Shown: positions 63,826-64,000 of the stretch, piece after piece
Numbering within the stretch: position 1 is the stretch's first letter
Layout of the letters: each line of letters begins with the position of its first letter
Origin: Streptomyces sp. A 4/2
Lineage (GTDB): Bacteria; Actinomycetota; Actinomycetes; Streptomycetales; Streptomycetaceae
Direction: 5' to 3'
NCBI RefSeq assembly: GCF_940670765.1
Contig: NZ_CALNVW010000061.1
Location: forward strand, 24,372 to 88,371
DNA length: 64,000 nucleotides
Notes under the pieces: model-generated
Database searches by the model: none
Told to the model about the DNA's origin: nothing
What the model saw: only the letters and a program-made list of their open reading frames with translations
Program-made: the position numbers and the translations under genes

Positions 63826-64000
63826 ACCCGAGCCGGTAACAGCAGGCGTCTCGAACCCTGAGGCCGCCACCACGAGTCGACCGACATCACGAGTTCAAGT
63901 TCAGTAGCAGGGACGGGGCAAATACTCGCCGATGCCATCGGGTTACAGCGCCGGAGTCCCTGAGCTTGGACCAGCGTCCGTCACAGGCCCCGCTAGGGCC

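Overview
The window is high-GC actinobacterial chromosome, almost certainly Streptomyces. The evidence is strong GC bias in third codon positions, frequent GTG starts, 4-bp ATGA/GTGA start-stop overlaps, an F420-dependent oxidoreductase, a rare TTA (bldA-type) codon in a secondary-metabolism gene, and many GC-rich hairpins between convergent genes. No rRNA, tRNA, CRISPR array or replication origin was seen.

Layout. (1) 1-8803: right part of a biosynthetic cluster running off the left edge. It has a partial ATP-grasp-like protein, a Thr-specific adenylation-thiolation didomain (SyrB1-like), a SyrB2-like Fe/2-oxoglutarate halogenase, a SyrC/CmaE-like aminoacyl shuttle with a Cys nucleophile, an FkbM methyltransferase fused to a second thiolation domain, a type II thioesterase and an acyl-CoA-dehydrogenase-like enzyme. 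This predicts a carrier-bound 4-chlorothreonine that is moved to a second carrier and then probably methylated and desaturated. (2) 8883-13935: two-component system and a membrane electron-transfer set (ferric-reductase-like flavocytochrome, FMN-binding protein, ApbE). (3) 14010-20471: envelope and sensing block (BlaI-type repressor, DedA, two PAP2 phosphatases, a second two-component system, two divergent COG4705-type membrane paralogues) joined by three near-identical GTCTAC-N6-GTAGAC sites. (4) 20599-24424: lipoate ligase family protein, LysR regulator, small secreted protein, F420-dependent oxidoreductase.

(5) 24829-44588: a roughly 20-kb sugar-acid catabolic block. Its left arm, minus strand, is a De Ley-Doudoroff-type galactonate operon (SDR dehydrogenase, FCD-GntR regulator, galactonate dehydratase, mutarotase-like protein, KDPG-type aldolase, PfkB kinase). 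Next come a Tat-exported parallel beta-helix protein and, divergently, an ABC sugar importer without its own ATPase, a predicted helical-barrel carbohydrate enzyme, an RraA-like aldolase, an aldo/keto reductase, an L-fuconolactonase-like amidohydrolase and a GntR regulator. Then follows an oxidative uronate route (uronate dehydrogenase, 5-dehydro-4-deoxyglucarate dehydratase, glucarate dehydratase). (6) 44643-48214: reductive-pyrimidine or hydantoin-type operon (dihydropyrimidinase, class III aminotransferase, nitrilase-superfamily amidohydrolase), all minus. The F420 enzyme at 23.4-24.4 kb may originally have followed it, so the sugar block may be an insertion.

(7) 48518-57900: NUDIX and XRE pair divergent from a methionine aminopeptidase, gamma-glutamyltransferase, a membrane-anchored protein of unknown role, a secreted S15/CocE-type hydrolase and a GluABCD-type amino-acid ABC importer. 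(8) 58040-61322: small conserved protein, exonuclease III, metallo-hydrolase and a PcaD-PcaC fusion. (9) 61328-63397: mobile DNA, with a tyrosine-recombinase remnant, a 162-bp MITE with TA target duplication and an IS630-type transposase split by a -1 frame change; then a small hypothetical gene.
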